A stretch of DNA of 64,000 nucleotides from Hyphomonadaceae bacterium (GTDB lineage Bacteria > Pseudomonadota > Alphaproteobacteria > Caulobacterales > Hyphomonadaceae), in the NCBI GenBank assembly GCA_024742355.1, contig JANSYM010000004.1, positions 1-64,000 on the forward strand, written 5' to 3'. A program made the position numbers and the translations under genes. The notes under the pieces are model-generated. The model was not told where the DNA came from. It was given only the letters and a program-made list of their open reading frames with translations, and did no database searches. This document shows, piece after piece, positions 51,999 through 60,952 of this stretch. How positions within the stretch are numbered: the stretch's first letter is position 1; each line of letters begins with the position of its first letter.

Positions 51999-53195
51999 AT
52001 GCCAGACCACGCGCCCCTGCAAATCTCCAATCGAGACGCGCGCCGGCTTTGGCTGGCTGCGCAGGGGCTGGCAGACACGCCCACCGGCAAGCTCGATCTC
52101 GATGGCCTCATTCAAAAGCTCGGCTTTGTACAACTGGACACGATTCAAGTCGTGTCGCGGGCGCATCACCACATCCTGTGGAGCCGCAACCAGAATTATC
52201 GCGAGCGTTTGCTCAACAAGCATATGGCTGACCATCGCCTTGTATTTGAACATTTTACGCATGACGCCTCGGTCATTCCGATGGACTTCTATCCGATGTG
52301 GCAGAGGCAGTTTCGCCGGCTCGAGGAGAAAGTCCGGCGCTGGGAATGGCATCGCGGCATGCTTGGCACAGACGGACGCAATGCGATCAAGGATCGTATC
52401 CGCGAGGAAGGGCCGCTGTGCACAAAAGCGTTCGACACCAAGGTCCAGGGCGAGAAGCGGATGTGGGCCCGGCCGCCGCACAAGCTGGCACTCGATTATA
52501 TGTGGTATGCGGGCGAACTCTCGACCTCGCATCGCGAGAATTTCACCAAATTCTATGATCTCAGCGAGCGGGTCATCCCGGACGATCTGCGCGCGCGTGT
52601 GCCCTCAGACGAAGAGCAGATTGACTGGCTCTGCCGCAATGCCCTCGACCGGATGGCGTTCGGTAGCGAAGGCGATATTCAGCGTTTCTGGGATGCGGTC
52701 AGCAATGCCGAAGCCAAGACCTGGGCCGCTCGAAATGATGCGGATCTGGTGCCGGTGGAGATTGCCTGTGCCGACAAGTCCAAAGTCTGCGTGCTGGCGC
52801 CGCCGGACATCGAACAGCGCCTGTCTGCCGTCTCGGCACCAACTTCGCGCCTACGCATCCTCAATCCGTTCGATCCGGTCATTCGAGATCGCGCCCGGCT
52901 GAAGCGCCTGTTCGGGTTCGATTACACGGTCGAGATGTTTGTGCCGGCGGCCAAACGACAATGGGGTTATTATGTCTATCCGCTGCTCGAGGGCGACCGG
53001 TTTGTTGGGCGGATCGAGATCAAGGCCGATCGCAAAGCCGGCAAGCTGAACGTCCTGCGCTTGTGGAAAGAACCAAAGGTACGCTGGACCGATGCGCGCG
53101 CTGAGAAGCTGGACGCAGAGCTTGGCCGCATGGCCCGCTTTGTGGGATTGCAGCACGTGATCTGGGCCGATCAGGCAGCCGCGGACTTGCTTTGA
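51999..53195 (+). CDS. YcaQ/AlkX-like winged-helix DNA glycosylase family protein
   Basis: 398 residues of the HTH_42 family, whose characterised member E. coli YcaQ unhooks DNA interstrand crosslinks. The catalytic QxD motif is GFVQLDTIQVV (Gln45, Asp47). Other landmarks: RAHHHILWSRN, PMDFYPMWQR, and C-terminal winged-helix segments (LNPFDPVIRDR, WGYYVYPLLEGDRFVGRI). It starts 2 nt after the ThuA-like gene, in the rarA operon with the upstream LexA box, which supports a DNA-repair role. Confidence 0.9.
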   Translation: MPDHAPLQISNRDARRLWLAAQGLADTPTGKLDLDGLIQKLGFVQLDTIQVVSRAHHHILWSRNQNYRERLLNKHMADHRLVFEHFTHDASVIPMDFYPMWQRQFRRLEEKVRRWEWHRGMLGTDGRNAIKDRIREEGPLCTKAFDTKVQGEKRMWARPPHKLALDYMWYAGELSTSHRENFTKFYDLSERVIPDDLRARVPSDEEQIDWLCRNALDRMAFGSEGDIQRFWDAVSNAEAKTWAARNDADLVPVEIACADKSKVCVLAPPDIEQRLSAVSAPTSRLRILNPFDPVIRDRARLKRLFGFDYTVEMFVPAAKRQWGYYVYPLLEGDRFVGRIEIKADRKAGKLNVLRLWKEPKVRWTDARAEKLDAELGRMARFVGLQHVIWADQAAADLL

Positions 53196-53240
53196 GTCCA
53201 GCCTCCATTAGGTCTGTTTTCAGATTGAAGGAGTTCCAGC

Positions 53241-54533
53241 ATGATCCGTTTTGGGATGGGAAGTTTGGCGGCGCTCGCCGTGACCGCATGCGCGCCGCAG
53301 ATGCAAGGCGCGGGCAGCATAATTTCGGTTCAACAAGCTCCGGAAGCGGCGGCCCACACAAGCGGCGATGCGGATGCGTTCCACGAATCGATTGCGGTGT
53401 TTGACAGCCATCTCGACACGCCGGCTCTGTTCCACACCGCGGATTACGTCTTCACCGAGCGTGGCACCTGGGAAGAAGATGGCACGCATGTCGACCTACC
53501 GCGCATGAATGAAGGCGGTCTGGATGGCGGCTTCTGGGTCATCTTCACCCGACAAGGTCCTTTGGATGAAGCCTCGTATGCGGCGGCGCGCACGCATGGC
53601 CTGATGCGTCAGGCCGCGATCCGCGAATTCGCTGCGAAGTATCACGACGAAGTGGCGCTGGCTTTCACCGCGACCGATGCCGAGCGCATTCTTGCTGACG
53701 GCAAGAAAGTCGTGTTCCAGAGCATGGAAAACTCCTATCCGCTCGGCCTCGACGTGTCCTTGCTGGAGCATTTCTATATTGGCGGATTGCGGATGATCGC
53801 GCCGGTCCATTTCGCCAATAATCAGTTTGCCGACAGCGCCACGGATATTGAGCCGATCTATGACGGCCTCAGCCCGCTCGGTGAAGACCTGGTGCGCGAA
53901 GCCAATCGCCTCGGCCTGGTGCTCGATGGCAGTCATGCCGCGGACGCAACCGTGCGCGACATGCTGGCGCTTTCGACCACACCCATCATCCTCTCTCATA
54001 CTGGCGCAAAGGCGGTCTATGACCATCCGCGCAATATTGACGATGCGCTGCTGCAGGAACTCGCCGCAGCCGGTGGGGTGATCCAGATGAACATTTTTGG
54101 CGGCTATCTCGAGACCCTGGTGCCGTCGCCGGAGCGCCAGGTCGCACTGGAAGTGTTCAACGCCGCTTATGGCGAAAACCCAAGCGGCCTCGACGATGAG
54201 GCGCTGGCTGCATGGTTTGCCGCGCGGCAGGAGCTCGATCGCGATTTTCCGCGTCCGCGCTCGACCTATGAGAAATTCATGGAGCATACTTTTCACGTGC
54301 TTGAGCTGATCGGCCCGGACCATGTCGGCATTAGCGGCGACTGGGATGGCGGCGGCGGTGTCGACGGCATGAGCGACGTTTCAATGCTGCAGAAGATCAC
54401 CCACGATCTGCTCGAGGCAGGATTTACGCATGAGGATGTCGAAAAGATCTGGGGCGGCAACATGATGCGGCTGGTTCAGGCTGCTGAAGATGCGCGCACT
54501 TCAGAGCTGATTTCGCCGGACGTGTTGAACTAG
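53241..54533 (+). CDS. M19-family membrane dipeptidase, lipoprotein
   Basis: 430 residues. A lipoprotein signal ends LAVTAC with Cys17. The M19 (renal dipeptidase) zinc amidohydrolase core shows FDSHLDTPALF with metal His57 and Asp59, GHT-like segments ILSHTGAKAVY and LDGSHAADATVRDML, and C-terminal GISGDWDGGGGVDG and IWGGNMMRL. Cleaves dipeptides in the periplasm. GAAGGAG precedes the ATG. The Na+/H+ antiporter gene follows 6 nt later. Confidence 0.93.
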   Translation: MIRFGMGSLAALAVTACAPQMQGAGSIISVQQAPEAAAHTSGDADAFHESIAVFDSHLDTPALFHTADYVFTERGTWEEDGTHVDLPRMNEGGLDGGFWVIFTRQGPLDEASYAAARTHGLMRQAAIREFAAKYHDEVALAFTATDAERILADGKKVVFQSMENSYPLGLDVSLLEHFYIGGLRMIAPVHFANNQFADSATDIEPIYDGLSPLGEDLVREANRLGLVLDGSHAADATVRDMLALSTTPIILSHTGAKAVYDHPRNIDDALLQELAAAGGVIQMNIFGGYLETLVPSPERQVALEVFNAAYGENPSGLDDEALAAWFAARQELDRDFPRPRSTYEKFMEHTFHVLELIGPDHVGISGDWDGGGGVDGMSDVSMLQKITHDLLEAGFTHEDVEKIWGGNMMRLVQAAEDARTSELISPDVLN

Positions 54534-54539
54534 ACCGAT

Positions 54540-55913
54540 ATGGACTGGCTCACGATCACGCCGCCGATTGTCGCGATCATTGTCGCGATCTGGACCCGCA
54601 ATGTGTTCTGGGCGCTCGGGCTGGCCATCTGGCTGAGTGAGACCATCATTGCCGGGTTCAACCCGTTCATGGGCGCGCTGGGCGGGATTGACCGTGCCGT
54701 TGGCGTCTTTGACAGCCCCTACAATACGCGGGTGCTGTTGTTCTGCCTGATCATTGGCGCGCTGATTGTCTATATGCACCGCTCCGGCGGGATCAGCGCC
54801 ATGGTCGAGCGCCTGCAAAGCTCCGGCTTCGCCTCGACCCCGCGCCGCGCCAGCCTGGTAACCGCGATTTGCGGTGTGCTGATCTTTGTCGAAACCAATA
54901 TCAGCCTGCTGACCACAGGCATTCTCGGTCGGCCGCTGTTCGACAAGCTCAAGATCAGCCGCGAGCGACTGGCCTACATCATCGACTCCACCTGCGCGCC
55001 GGTCAGTGTGTTGATCCTGTTCAATGGCTGGGGCGCTTATCTGCTCGGCTTGCTGAACGAGAATGGCGTCGACGGCGCGACGGGCGTGCTGATGGCGACC
55101 ATTGGGCTGAATTTCTATGCCTGGATCACCCTGGTTCTGGTCTTTTTCACAGTGTTCTCGAACAAGACGTTTGGGCCGATGGCGGCGGTCGAACGTTCTG
55201 GTTCGACGGTGGCCGCAGCCTCCGGAACCGGCATGTTCAACGAAGCTCCAGCGCCCGCCTCGAAGGCCATCTATATGGCGCTGCCTCTGATTGTGATGAT
55301 TGGCGGTACGATCGCCTTCATGCTGTGGACCGGCAATGGCGACATTCGCGAAGGGTCCGGTTCGCAGGCCATTCTCTGGTCGGTTATTCTCGGCACCGTG
55401 GTCGCATTTCTCTGCCTCGCCCATTCGCGCCGCGCCAAGGGTGAGCTTCTGGATATCGGCTTCAAGGGCATGGGCGACCTTCTGCCAGCCGTCACCATGA
55501 TCTATATGGCGCTGGTGCTCGGGGCGAGCCTCAACGCTGTCGGTATGCGCGAATTCATTGCCAGCATGGCCTCCAGCTTTCCGGCGCCCTGGACGATCCC
55601 TGCCATCCTGTTCATTGCGGCGGGCATTACCTCATTCACGGCCGGCACCAGTTGGGGCACGTACGGCATTCTCATCCCCGTCGCGATACCGCTCGCGGTC
55701 GGGGCAGGGGTGCCACTGCCTCTTGCCGTCGCTGCCGTGATGGGAGGTGGCGTCTTCGGGGACCATTGCTCGCCGATCTCCGACACGACGATCATTGCGT
55801 CGCTCGCGTCGGGCTGCGATCACATGGAACATGTGCGCACGCAGCTGCCTTACGCGCTGCTGGGCGGCGTACTGGCGACCGGCTTGTACTTGATGGCAGG
55901 CCTCGCGGCCTAG
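54540..55913 (+). CDS. Na+/H+ antiporter NhaC family protein
   Basis: 457 residues, about 11-12 membrane helices. NhaC-type landmarks: TSFTAGTSWGTYGILIPVAIP, GGVFGDHCSPISDTTIIASLASG (landmark GDHCSPISDTT), and an upstream VETNISLL. Exchanges Na+ for H+ across the inner membrane, though some relatives carry organic anions. Located 6 nt after the dipeptidase on the same strand. Its stop overlaps that of the convergent dienelactone hydrolase. Confidence 0.92.
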   Translation: MDWLTITPPIVAIIVAIWTRNVFWALGLAIWLSETIIAGFNPFMGALGGIDRAVGVFDSPYNTRVLLFCLIIGALIVYMHRSGGISAMVERLQSSGFASTPRRASLVTAICGVLIFVETNISLLTTGILGRPLFDKLKISRERLAYIIDSTCAPVSVLILFNGWGAYLLGLLNENGVDGATGVLMATIGLNFYAWITLVLVFFTVFSNKTFGPMAAVERSGSTVAAASGTGMFNEAPAPASKAIYMALPLIVMIGGTIAFMLWTGNGDIREGSGSQAILWSVILGTVVAFLCLAHSRRAKGELLDIGFKGMGDLLPAVTMIYMALVLGASLNAVGMREFIASMASSFPAPWTIPAILFIAAGITSFTAGTSWGTYGILIPVAIPLAVGAGVPLPLAVAAVMGGGVFGDHCSPISDTTIIASLASGCDHMEHVRTQLPYALLGGVLATGLYLMAGLAA

Positions 55914-56614
55914 CCGAGCACTTCTTCGAGGAAGTCCTTGCACGCGGCGAAGCTGCGGCGATCAGCGCCAGCATCATAGACGGTTCCGAAGTCCGGATTA
56001 TTGGCCCCCGGATTGGTGAAGGCATGCATGGTCGCGCCATAGGCGTGCAGCTGCCAGTCAGCGTTCGCCTTGGTCATCTCGCGAGAGAAATCCATGACAT
56101 CGTCAGGCGTCGCCATCGGGTCTTCCCAGCCATGCAGTGCGAGGATTTTCGGTTCGATCTTGTCGGCGGTGTTTTCCGGCGCGCCGAACAGGCCGTGGAA
56201 GCTGACCACGCCTTTCACGCCCATATTCGTCCGCGCCATGTCGAGTACGCTGAGCCCGCCAAAGCAAAAGCCAATGGCGGCCGCATTGTCAGTGCCAGCT
56301 TCTTTCTTGGCCACGTCCAGGGCGTGACCGAGGCGCGATTGTAGCTCTGGGCGATTGCTCGCCATCGGCGTCATCAGCGCTTCGCATTCCTCATTCGTCT
56401 CGCCGCGCTTGCCTTTGCCATACACGTCCATGGCAAAAGCCGCATAGCCCCATTCCGCCAGCAGTTTTGCTTTGCCTTGTTCAAACTCAGACTGCCCGCC
56501 CCAGGCATGGGCGACAACGACGACGCCCTTGGGCGCGCCTTCCGGCATGGCGAGAAAGCCTTCATAGGTCTGGCCATCTTGCTCATAATCTACTGTCCGG
56601 GTGGTCACGGTCAT
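55910..56614 (-). CDS. Dienelactone hydrolase family protein
   Basis: 234 residues of alpha/beta hydrolase fold. The nucleophile Cys is in AIGFCFGGLSVLD, the acid Asp in HGWEDPMATP, and the His in ATMHAFTNPGANNP. Oxyanion region VVAHAWGGQSEFE. Hydrolyses cyclic esters or related bonds; the substrate is unknown. The start is ATG 56614 with AAGGAG seven bases upstream, so the long N-terminal extension of the open frame is not used. Divergent from the nucleoside hydrolase gene. Confidence 0.92.
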   Translation of the reverse strand: MTVTTRTVDYEQDGQTYEGFLAMPEGAPKGVVVVAHAWGGQSEFEQGKAKLLAEWGYAAFAMDVYGKGKRGETNEECEALMTPMASNRPELQSRLGHALDVAKKEAGTDNAAAIGFCFGGLSVLDMARTNMGVKGVVSFHGLFGAPENTADKIEPKILALHGWEDPMATPDDVMDFSREMTKANADWQLHAYGATMHAFTNPGANNPDFGTVYDAGADRRSFAACKDFLEEVLG

Positions 56615-56714
56615 CTTGTCTCTCCTTGCTGGCATGCAGTTCCCAAGTGGTTTAGCGAACAAAGGCCGGGTTTCAAGACTTGCCAAGGGGAAAGGGGGGC
56701 CGCACACACAAAGC

Positions 56715-57641
56715 ATGAAAAGAGTACTGATTGATTGTGATCCCGGACTGGATGATGCGGTCGCGTTGTTGGCGGCGTTCGGCGCGCGCACGCTCGACGT
56801 TTGCGCGATCACCACCGTGGCCGGGAATGTGAAGGGTCCCCAAACCGAAATAAATGCGCGCATCATTCGAGATGTTGCTGGCGTCGACACGCGTGTGCCC
56901 GTCTGCGCTGGGGCGCCGCGCCCGCTCTTGCGTGATCCGGTGACGGCGGAGGACTTTCACGGCAGCACGGGGCTCGGCGACCTGCCATTCCCGGCGCCGA
57001 AGCAGCCTCTATCGGACATGCATGCCGTCAACATGATCATTGAGACCTGTCGTGCGGCGGAGGCCGAGCCGCTGATATTGATCATTACCGGCCCGATGAC
57101 CAATGTCGCGCTCGCCTTGACCATGGCACCCGAGATTGCGGACGGCATTGCGGAGATCGTCCTGATGGGCGGCGCCGACAGTGAAGGCGGTAACATCACG
57201 CCTTTTTCGGAGTTCAATGTTTTTGCGGATCCGCATGCCGCCGCCGCGGTGTTCGGATGCGGATTGCCGATCCGCTGCCTCAGCCTGGACGTGACCCATA
57301 CCGTCCGAGCGACCCCGGCGCGCGTTGATCTGATCCGCGCGGTCGCCACGCCGCAAGCCACCGTGGCTGCAGACCTGCTGCATGCTTCGTGTAAACTGGA
57401 ATTTTCGGCCAATGGATCGCGCGACGCGCCGCTACATGATCCCAGCACGGTCATCGCCGTCGCCCGGCCAGATCTGTTCGAGGGGCGACGCGCTTATGTC
57501 GACGTGGTGACGGAACCCGGCGAACAGTTCGGGCGCACCATCCCGCGCTTCGAAGCGGCCGGGCCGGTTCTGTGGTACGAGCAGGCTGACAGTGATGGTG
57601 TGTTCGATGTGCTCGCGCGCCTGTTGGGAGAGTTCAAATGA
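56715..57641 (+). CDS. Nucleoside hydrolase (inosine-uridine preferring-like)
   Basis: 308 residues. The N-terminal calcium-binding loop is DCDPGLDDAVALL (Asp7, Asp9, Asp13, Asp14). Further landmarks: CAGAPRPLL, LILIITGPMTNVALAL, and FNVFADPHAAAAVF. Splits ribonucleosides into base and ribose. The start is ATG 56715. Its stop overlaps the ribokinase start by 4 nt (ATGA), a sensible pairing since the ribose can be phosphorylated. The precise nucleoside preference is not certain. Confidence 0.93.
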   Translation: MKRVLIDCDPGLDDAVALLAAFGARTLDVCAITTVAGNVKGPQTEINARIIRDVAGVDTRVPVCAGAPRPLLRDPVTAEDFHGSTGLGDLPFPAPKQPLSDMHAVNMIIETCRAAEAEPLILIITGPMTNVALALTMAPEIADGIAEIVLMGGADSEGGNITPFSEFNVFADPHAAAAVFGCGLPIRCLSLDVTHTVRATPARVDLIRAVATPQATVAADLLHASCKLEFSANGSRDAPLHDPSTVIAVARPDLFEGRRAYVDVVTEPGEQFGRTIPRFEAAGPVLWYEQADSDGVFDVLARLLGEFK

Positions 57642-58504
57642 GTGTCACCATCGGCGTTGTCGGATCGGTCAACCTGGACCTGGTCGCGAGCGGAGCCCCG
57701 CTGCCCAAAGCGGGCGAGACGGTCACCGGCGCGCAGTTCGCCCAGCATCCGGGTGGCAAGGGTGCCAATCAGGCGCTGGCCGCGCGACGGCTCGGCGCTG
57801 AAGTGCATATGGTTGGGTGTGTAGGCGACGACGCCCTGGCAGAGGTCGCGATGACACTGCTGCGGCGCGATGGGGTCGATGTGTCCAACGTCATGAGCGA
57901 GCTCGGCACCGCGACCGGTGTGGCGCTGATCGCCGTCTCGCCCGAAGGTGAAAACCAGATCACCGTGGCGAGTGGCGCGAATTCGCGGGTCGGACCAAGC
58001 GATGTCGCCGGCCTGCCCAAGTGCGATGTCATCCTGAGTCAATTGGAAGTGCCGGTCACGGCAGTCGAGGCAGCGACTCGTCGGGCAGCTGAAACCGGCG
58101 CCCTGATGGCGATCAATCTCGCCCCGGCAATCGGCGTTTCGCCGCAATTGCTGAAAGATGCCGACCTGCTCATCGTCAATGAGATTGAAGCTGCGTTTTA
58201 CGGCGACGCCCTGCATGAGCGCGGCGGTTTGGTCGCACTGACACTTGGCGGCGATGGTGCGGCTTTGTTCAAGATGGGCCAGGAAATCGCACGCGTCCCG
58301 GCCTTCAAGGTCGACGTTGTGGATACGACCGGGGCAGGCGACACGTTTTGCGGTGCACTTGCTGTGGCGCTGGCTGAAGGGCAGCCGCCGGAACAGGCCT
58401 TGCGTTTTGCATCAGCCGCTGCCGCGCTGGCGGTCACGCGCCCGGGGGCGCAGCCGAGCTTGCCAAAGCGCGCGCAAGTCGATGCCATGCTGGGGGAGGC
58501 CTGA
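57638..58504 (+). CDS. rbsK: Ribokinase (PfkB family)
   Basis: 288 residues. Phosphorylates ribose at O5. PfkB landmarks: VGSVNLDLVASGAPLPKAGET, the GGKGANQALAARRLG substrate loop, and the ATP site DTTGAGDTFCGALAVAL with catalytic Asp. Coupled to nucleoside hydrolase by a 4-nt overlap, so ribose released from nucleosides can be salvaged. Followed directly by a GNAT gene whose start is TTG. Confidence 0.93.
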   Translation: MSVTIGVVGSVNLDLVASGAPLPKAGETVTGAQFAQHPGGKGANQALAARRLGAEVHMVGCVGDDALAEVAMTLLRRDGVDVSNVMSELGTATGVALIAVSPEGENQITVASGANSRVGPSDVAGLPKCDVILSQLEVPVTAVEAATRRAAETGALMAINLAPAIGVSPQLLKDADLLIVNEIEAAFYGDALHERGGLVALTLGGDGAALFKMGQEIARVPAFKVDVVDTTGAGDTFCGALAVALAEGQPPEQALRFASAAAALAVTRPGAQPSLPKRAQVDAMLGEA

Positions 58505-59134
58505 TTGGGCGATCTGCCGCTGACCCGAATTGCTCTGCCTGAAGACCGCCAACTGGCCATTCGCGAGGCGGTTCGCGCCGCAACTGGTATCGGATTTGAC
58601 AACGCGCCGAGCCGCACGGCGACGCTGGACGATGCCGAAGCGCTTTTCCGCTTCCTTGCAGACCCTGAAATCCACGCGCCCATCTACAATCTGCCGCGCC
58701 CGCTGACGCTCGAATCCATACGCGGCATGATCCAGCGCAATCTCGACGCCAAGGCAGAGGGGACAGGCATGCTTTTTCTGCGCTTTGATGAGGCTGGCGA
58801 GGTGCTCGGCTATTCCGAATTCGAGATCTGGCCGGAATGGGGGGCAGGTGATCTTGGCGGCGCGCTGCGTCAGGACCAGCAAGGCCATCGCGCTGGCGTG
58901 AAAGGGGCAAACCGGACCTTTGACTGGATGTTCAAGGCACTCGGCCTCGAACTGATCGTCGCGACCGGCGCCCTCGACAATGTGCGAACGGCGCGCTTGC
59001 TGGATCGGCTGGGCCTCGTCCGCAAAGGCGAAATCACCAGTACCCGCGAAGACGGGTCAACGCGCCAATCCCTGGTCTGGGAAGTGACGCGGGCGCAATG
59101 GGATCGCGCCCGGGCCGGTGATTCCGAGGCCTAG
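58505..59134 (+). CDS. GNAT family N-acetyltransferase
   Basis: 209 residues of RimJ/RimL-like GNAT type: RTATLDDAEALFRFLADPEI, LGYSEFEIWPEWGAGDLGG, then the acetyl-CoA loop region GHRAGVKGANRTFDWMF, and ALDNVRTARLLDRLGLVRKGE. Acetylates an unknown amine substrate. The start is TTG 58505, immediately after the ribokinase TGA, with a GGGGGAGG site at 58493-58500 that decides the start. Third gene of a coupled unit with nucleoside hydrolase and ribokinase. Convergent stop overlaps the 2OG oxygenase stop. Confidence 0.82.
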   Translation: MGDLPLTRIALPEDRQLAIREAVRAATGIGFDNAPSRTATLDDAEALFRFLADPEIHAPIYNLPRPLTLESIRGMIQRNLDAKAEGTGMLFLRFDEAGEVLGYSEFEIWPEWGAGDLGGALRQDQQGHRAGVKGANRTFDWMFKALGLELIVATGALDNVRTARLLDRLGLVRKGEITSTREDGSTRQSLVWEVTRAQWDRARAGDSEA

Positions 59135-60066
59135 ATCAAGCCAATCTCGCGTAGGCGTTCCATCAGATAGTTCTGCGCCGTGATCGGGGCTTCAGCCTTA
59201 CCGCCTTCTTCGAGACATTGCGGCAGCGCCTCGATCAGCACATCCTGATTGAAGTGCAGGAAGAAAGGCGTCGAATAGCGCGGAAACTTAGACCGTTCTG
59301 GCGCTGGATTGAGCACGCGATGTGTGGTCGATGGCAGGACGCCTCCGGTCAGGCGCTGCAGCATGTCGCCGCAATTGATCACCAGAGAACCGGCAGGCGG
59401 GTTCACGTCCAGCCACTCACCAGACCGGTGCAACGCCTGCAGGCCGGCTTCCTCGGCCCCCAGCAAGAGCGTGATGACATTGATGTCCTCATGCGCCCCG
59501 GCCCGGACGGTGCCTTGCGGTGGCGGGTTGTCTTGCGGTGGATAGTGGAGCAGGCGCAGGATTGAGTTGCCGCTCTCGACCTTGTCGTCAAACCAGCTCT
59601 CCGGCAGACCGAGGTGCAGTGCGACCGCCCGTAAGAGCTGCGCGCCAAACTCGTCCATGGCGGAATAGAAATCGCGGGTCGCCGCATCGAATTCAGCCAC
59701 TTCGGGAACCGTCGGCGTATCTTTCATGGTTGCCCGGTAAGGGCTGTCAGCAGGCAGATCGCGACCTGTATGCCAGAACTCTTTCTGGTCGGCGGCGGCA
59801 TTGCCTTTCGCATTCTCGGTCCCGAATGGCGTATAGCCACGCTGGCGACCGCCAGCGGCGTCGTGGTATTTCTCTTTGACGTCTTCGGGCAGCTCGAAAA
59901 AGGCCTTGGACGCGTCAACGGCGCGATCGATCACGCCTTGTGAAATCGGATGGTCGCTGATGACGGCAAATCCGGTTTCGCGAAAAGAGCGTCCGAGCGC
60001 TTCCGCAAAGGCCTGTTTCTGATCCGGCCATTGCTTGAAGGAAATGGGGGTAAAATATTCTGTCAT
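59131..60066 (-). CDS. 2-oxoglutarate/Fe(II)-dependent oxygenase, isopenicillin N synthase-like
   Basis: 311 residues of the IPNS-like oxygenase family. N-terminal GFAVISDHPISQGVIDR, a conserved GYTPFGTENAKG, then the iron triad: His-x-Asp in AGAHEDINVITLL, and the distal His in TTHRVLNPAPE, with substrate-binding Arg in FPRYSTPFFLH. The exact substrate is unknown; most relatives are not antibiotic synthases. Followed upstream by a terminator and a glycine-zipper gene. Confidence 0.93.
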   Translation of the reverse strand: MTEYFTPISFKQWPDQKQAFAEALGRSFRETGFAVISDHPISQGVIDRAVDASKAFFELPEDVKEKYHDAAGGRQRGYTPFGTENAKGNAAADQKEFWHTGRDLPADSPYRATMKDTPTVPEVAEFDAATRDFYSAMDEFGAQLLRAVALHLGLPESWFDDKVESGNSILRLLHYPPQDNPPPQGTVRAGAHEDINVITLLLGAEEAGLQALHRSGEWLDVNPPAGSLVINCGDMLQRLTGGVLPSTTHRVLNPAPERSKFPRYSTPFFLHFNQDVLIEALPQCLEEGGKAEAPITAQNYLMERLREIGLI

Positions 60067-60085
60067 GCCCCCTCATACGCCCAGC

Positions 60086-60118
60086 CAAAAAATAGGGGAA
60101 GTGCGGAACTTCCCCTAT
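60086..60118 (-). terminator. Rho-independent terminator of the glycine-zipper gene
   Basis: ATAGGGGAAGT (60118-60108 read on -) pairs with ACTTCCCCTAT (60102-60092) around a 5-nt loop, and a six-base T-run follows on the - strand. It sits 31 nt beyond the glycine-zipper gene and just ahead of the oxygenase start. Confidence 0.88.
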
Positions 60119-60148
60119 TGGTGAATTTGATTGGTTTCAAAGGCTCTA

Positions 60149-60952
60149 TCAGTAAGCCGGAATGAGCTCCGGCATTTGCCAGCGACCGTCTTCGGTCTGG
60201 CAAACCTCGACCGGTTCGCGAATGACAGTGCCATCCGGCAGGCGCGTCTCACGGCGCACGGTGGTGCACTCGCGGGCAGGCGCTTCTGTCTCTGGCGCGC
60301 CATACAGGTCGTCTTCGTAATCGCCAGGATAGTCCGGATAGGCTGGCCCTGGGGTCGGTGCGCTCACAGGCTGCGGAAAGGCCGGGCCGGCCGATTGCTG
60401 CTGCTGCGGGTTTTCCCAGGCCGGGCCAGTAGGGGACCGAGTTGGCGCATGCACGCCAGACATGCCGGACCCGTAATTCTGGCTCGAATAGGCGCGGCCG
60501 GTATCATAATGGCCGGTAGAATAGGTGCGGACGCAATCTGTGGAGCTGCCGGCGAGTTCGCTGCCAATGGCAGCACCCGCCAGCGCGCCGATCACACCAC
60601 CGGCAATCTCTGCGCCATCATCACCGCGATCGTGATAATAGCCGCGACGGCGGTGGCGGTGGCCGCGATAGCCCCGGTATCCACGATAACCGCGGTGGCC
60701 GCGATAACGGTGATATCCGTTGTCGGGCTCCAGCTCGCCGCCAATGGCGACGCCGATCAGGCCACCGGCCACCGCGCCGACGAGGCCGCCAGCCAGGCGA
60801 TCGCTGTCTTTCTGCTTTTCACAGGCCACACTGGCAACGGTGGGCTGTGGGCCATGATAGCTGCCATAGCCGCCATTGTAATTGTGATCAGCCATTGCAG
60901 CAGGTGCCAGACAAAAAGCAGCGGCAGCGGTAAGTAGACTGGCTCGGATCAT
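60149..60952 (-). CDS. Glycine-zipper envelope protein (17-kDa antigen-like)
   Basis: 267 residues. A signal peptide (about 1-21, ending AMA) is followed by two glycine zippers, AGGLVGAVAGGLIGVAIGG and AGGVIGALAGAAIGSELAG, the membrane-inserting helices of this kind of outer-membrane protein. Between them lies a basic Tyr/Arg/Gly repeat (RGYRGYRGYRGHRHRRRG). A proline-rich middle leads to a C-terminal block with TVRRETRLPDGTVIREPVEV. The start is ATG 60952 with AGGAG seven bases upstream. Likely structural in the envelope; precise role unknown. Confidence 0.8.
   Translation of the reverse strand: MIRASLLTAAAAFCLAPAAMADHNYNGGYGSYHGPQPTVASVACEKQKDSDRLAGGLVGAVAGGLIGVAIGGELEPDNGYHRYRGHRGYRGYRGYRGHRHRRRGYYHDRGDDGAEIAGGVIGALAGAAIGSELAGSSTDCVRTYSTGHYDTGRAYSSQNYGSGMSGVHAPTRSPTGPAWENPQQQQSAGPAFPQPVSAPTPGPAYPDYPGDYEDDLYGAPETEAPARECTTVRRETRLPDGTVIREPVEVCQTEDGRWQMPELIPAY

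Noticed and set aside
53496-54323. Long - strand frame opposite the dipeptidase
   Set aside because: Shadow of the M19 gene, whose metal-site motifs are intact.
59131-60066. Isopenicillin N synthase in an antibiotic cluster
   Set aside because: Only the family fold is shared. No ACV synthetase or other cluster genes are nearby.
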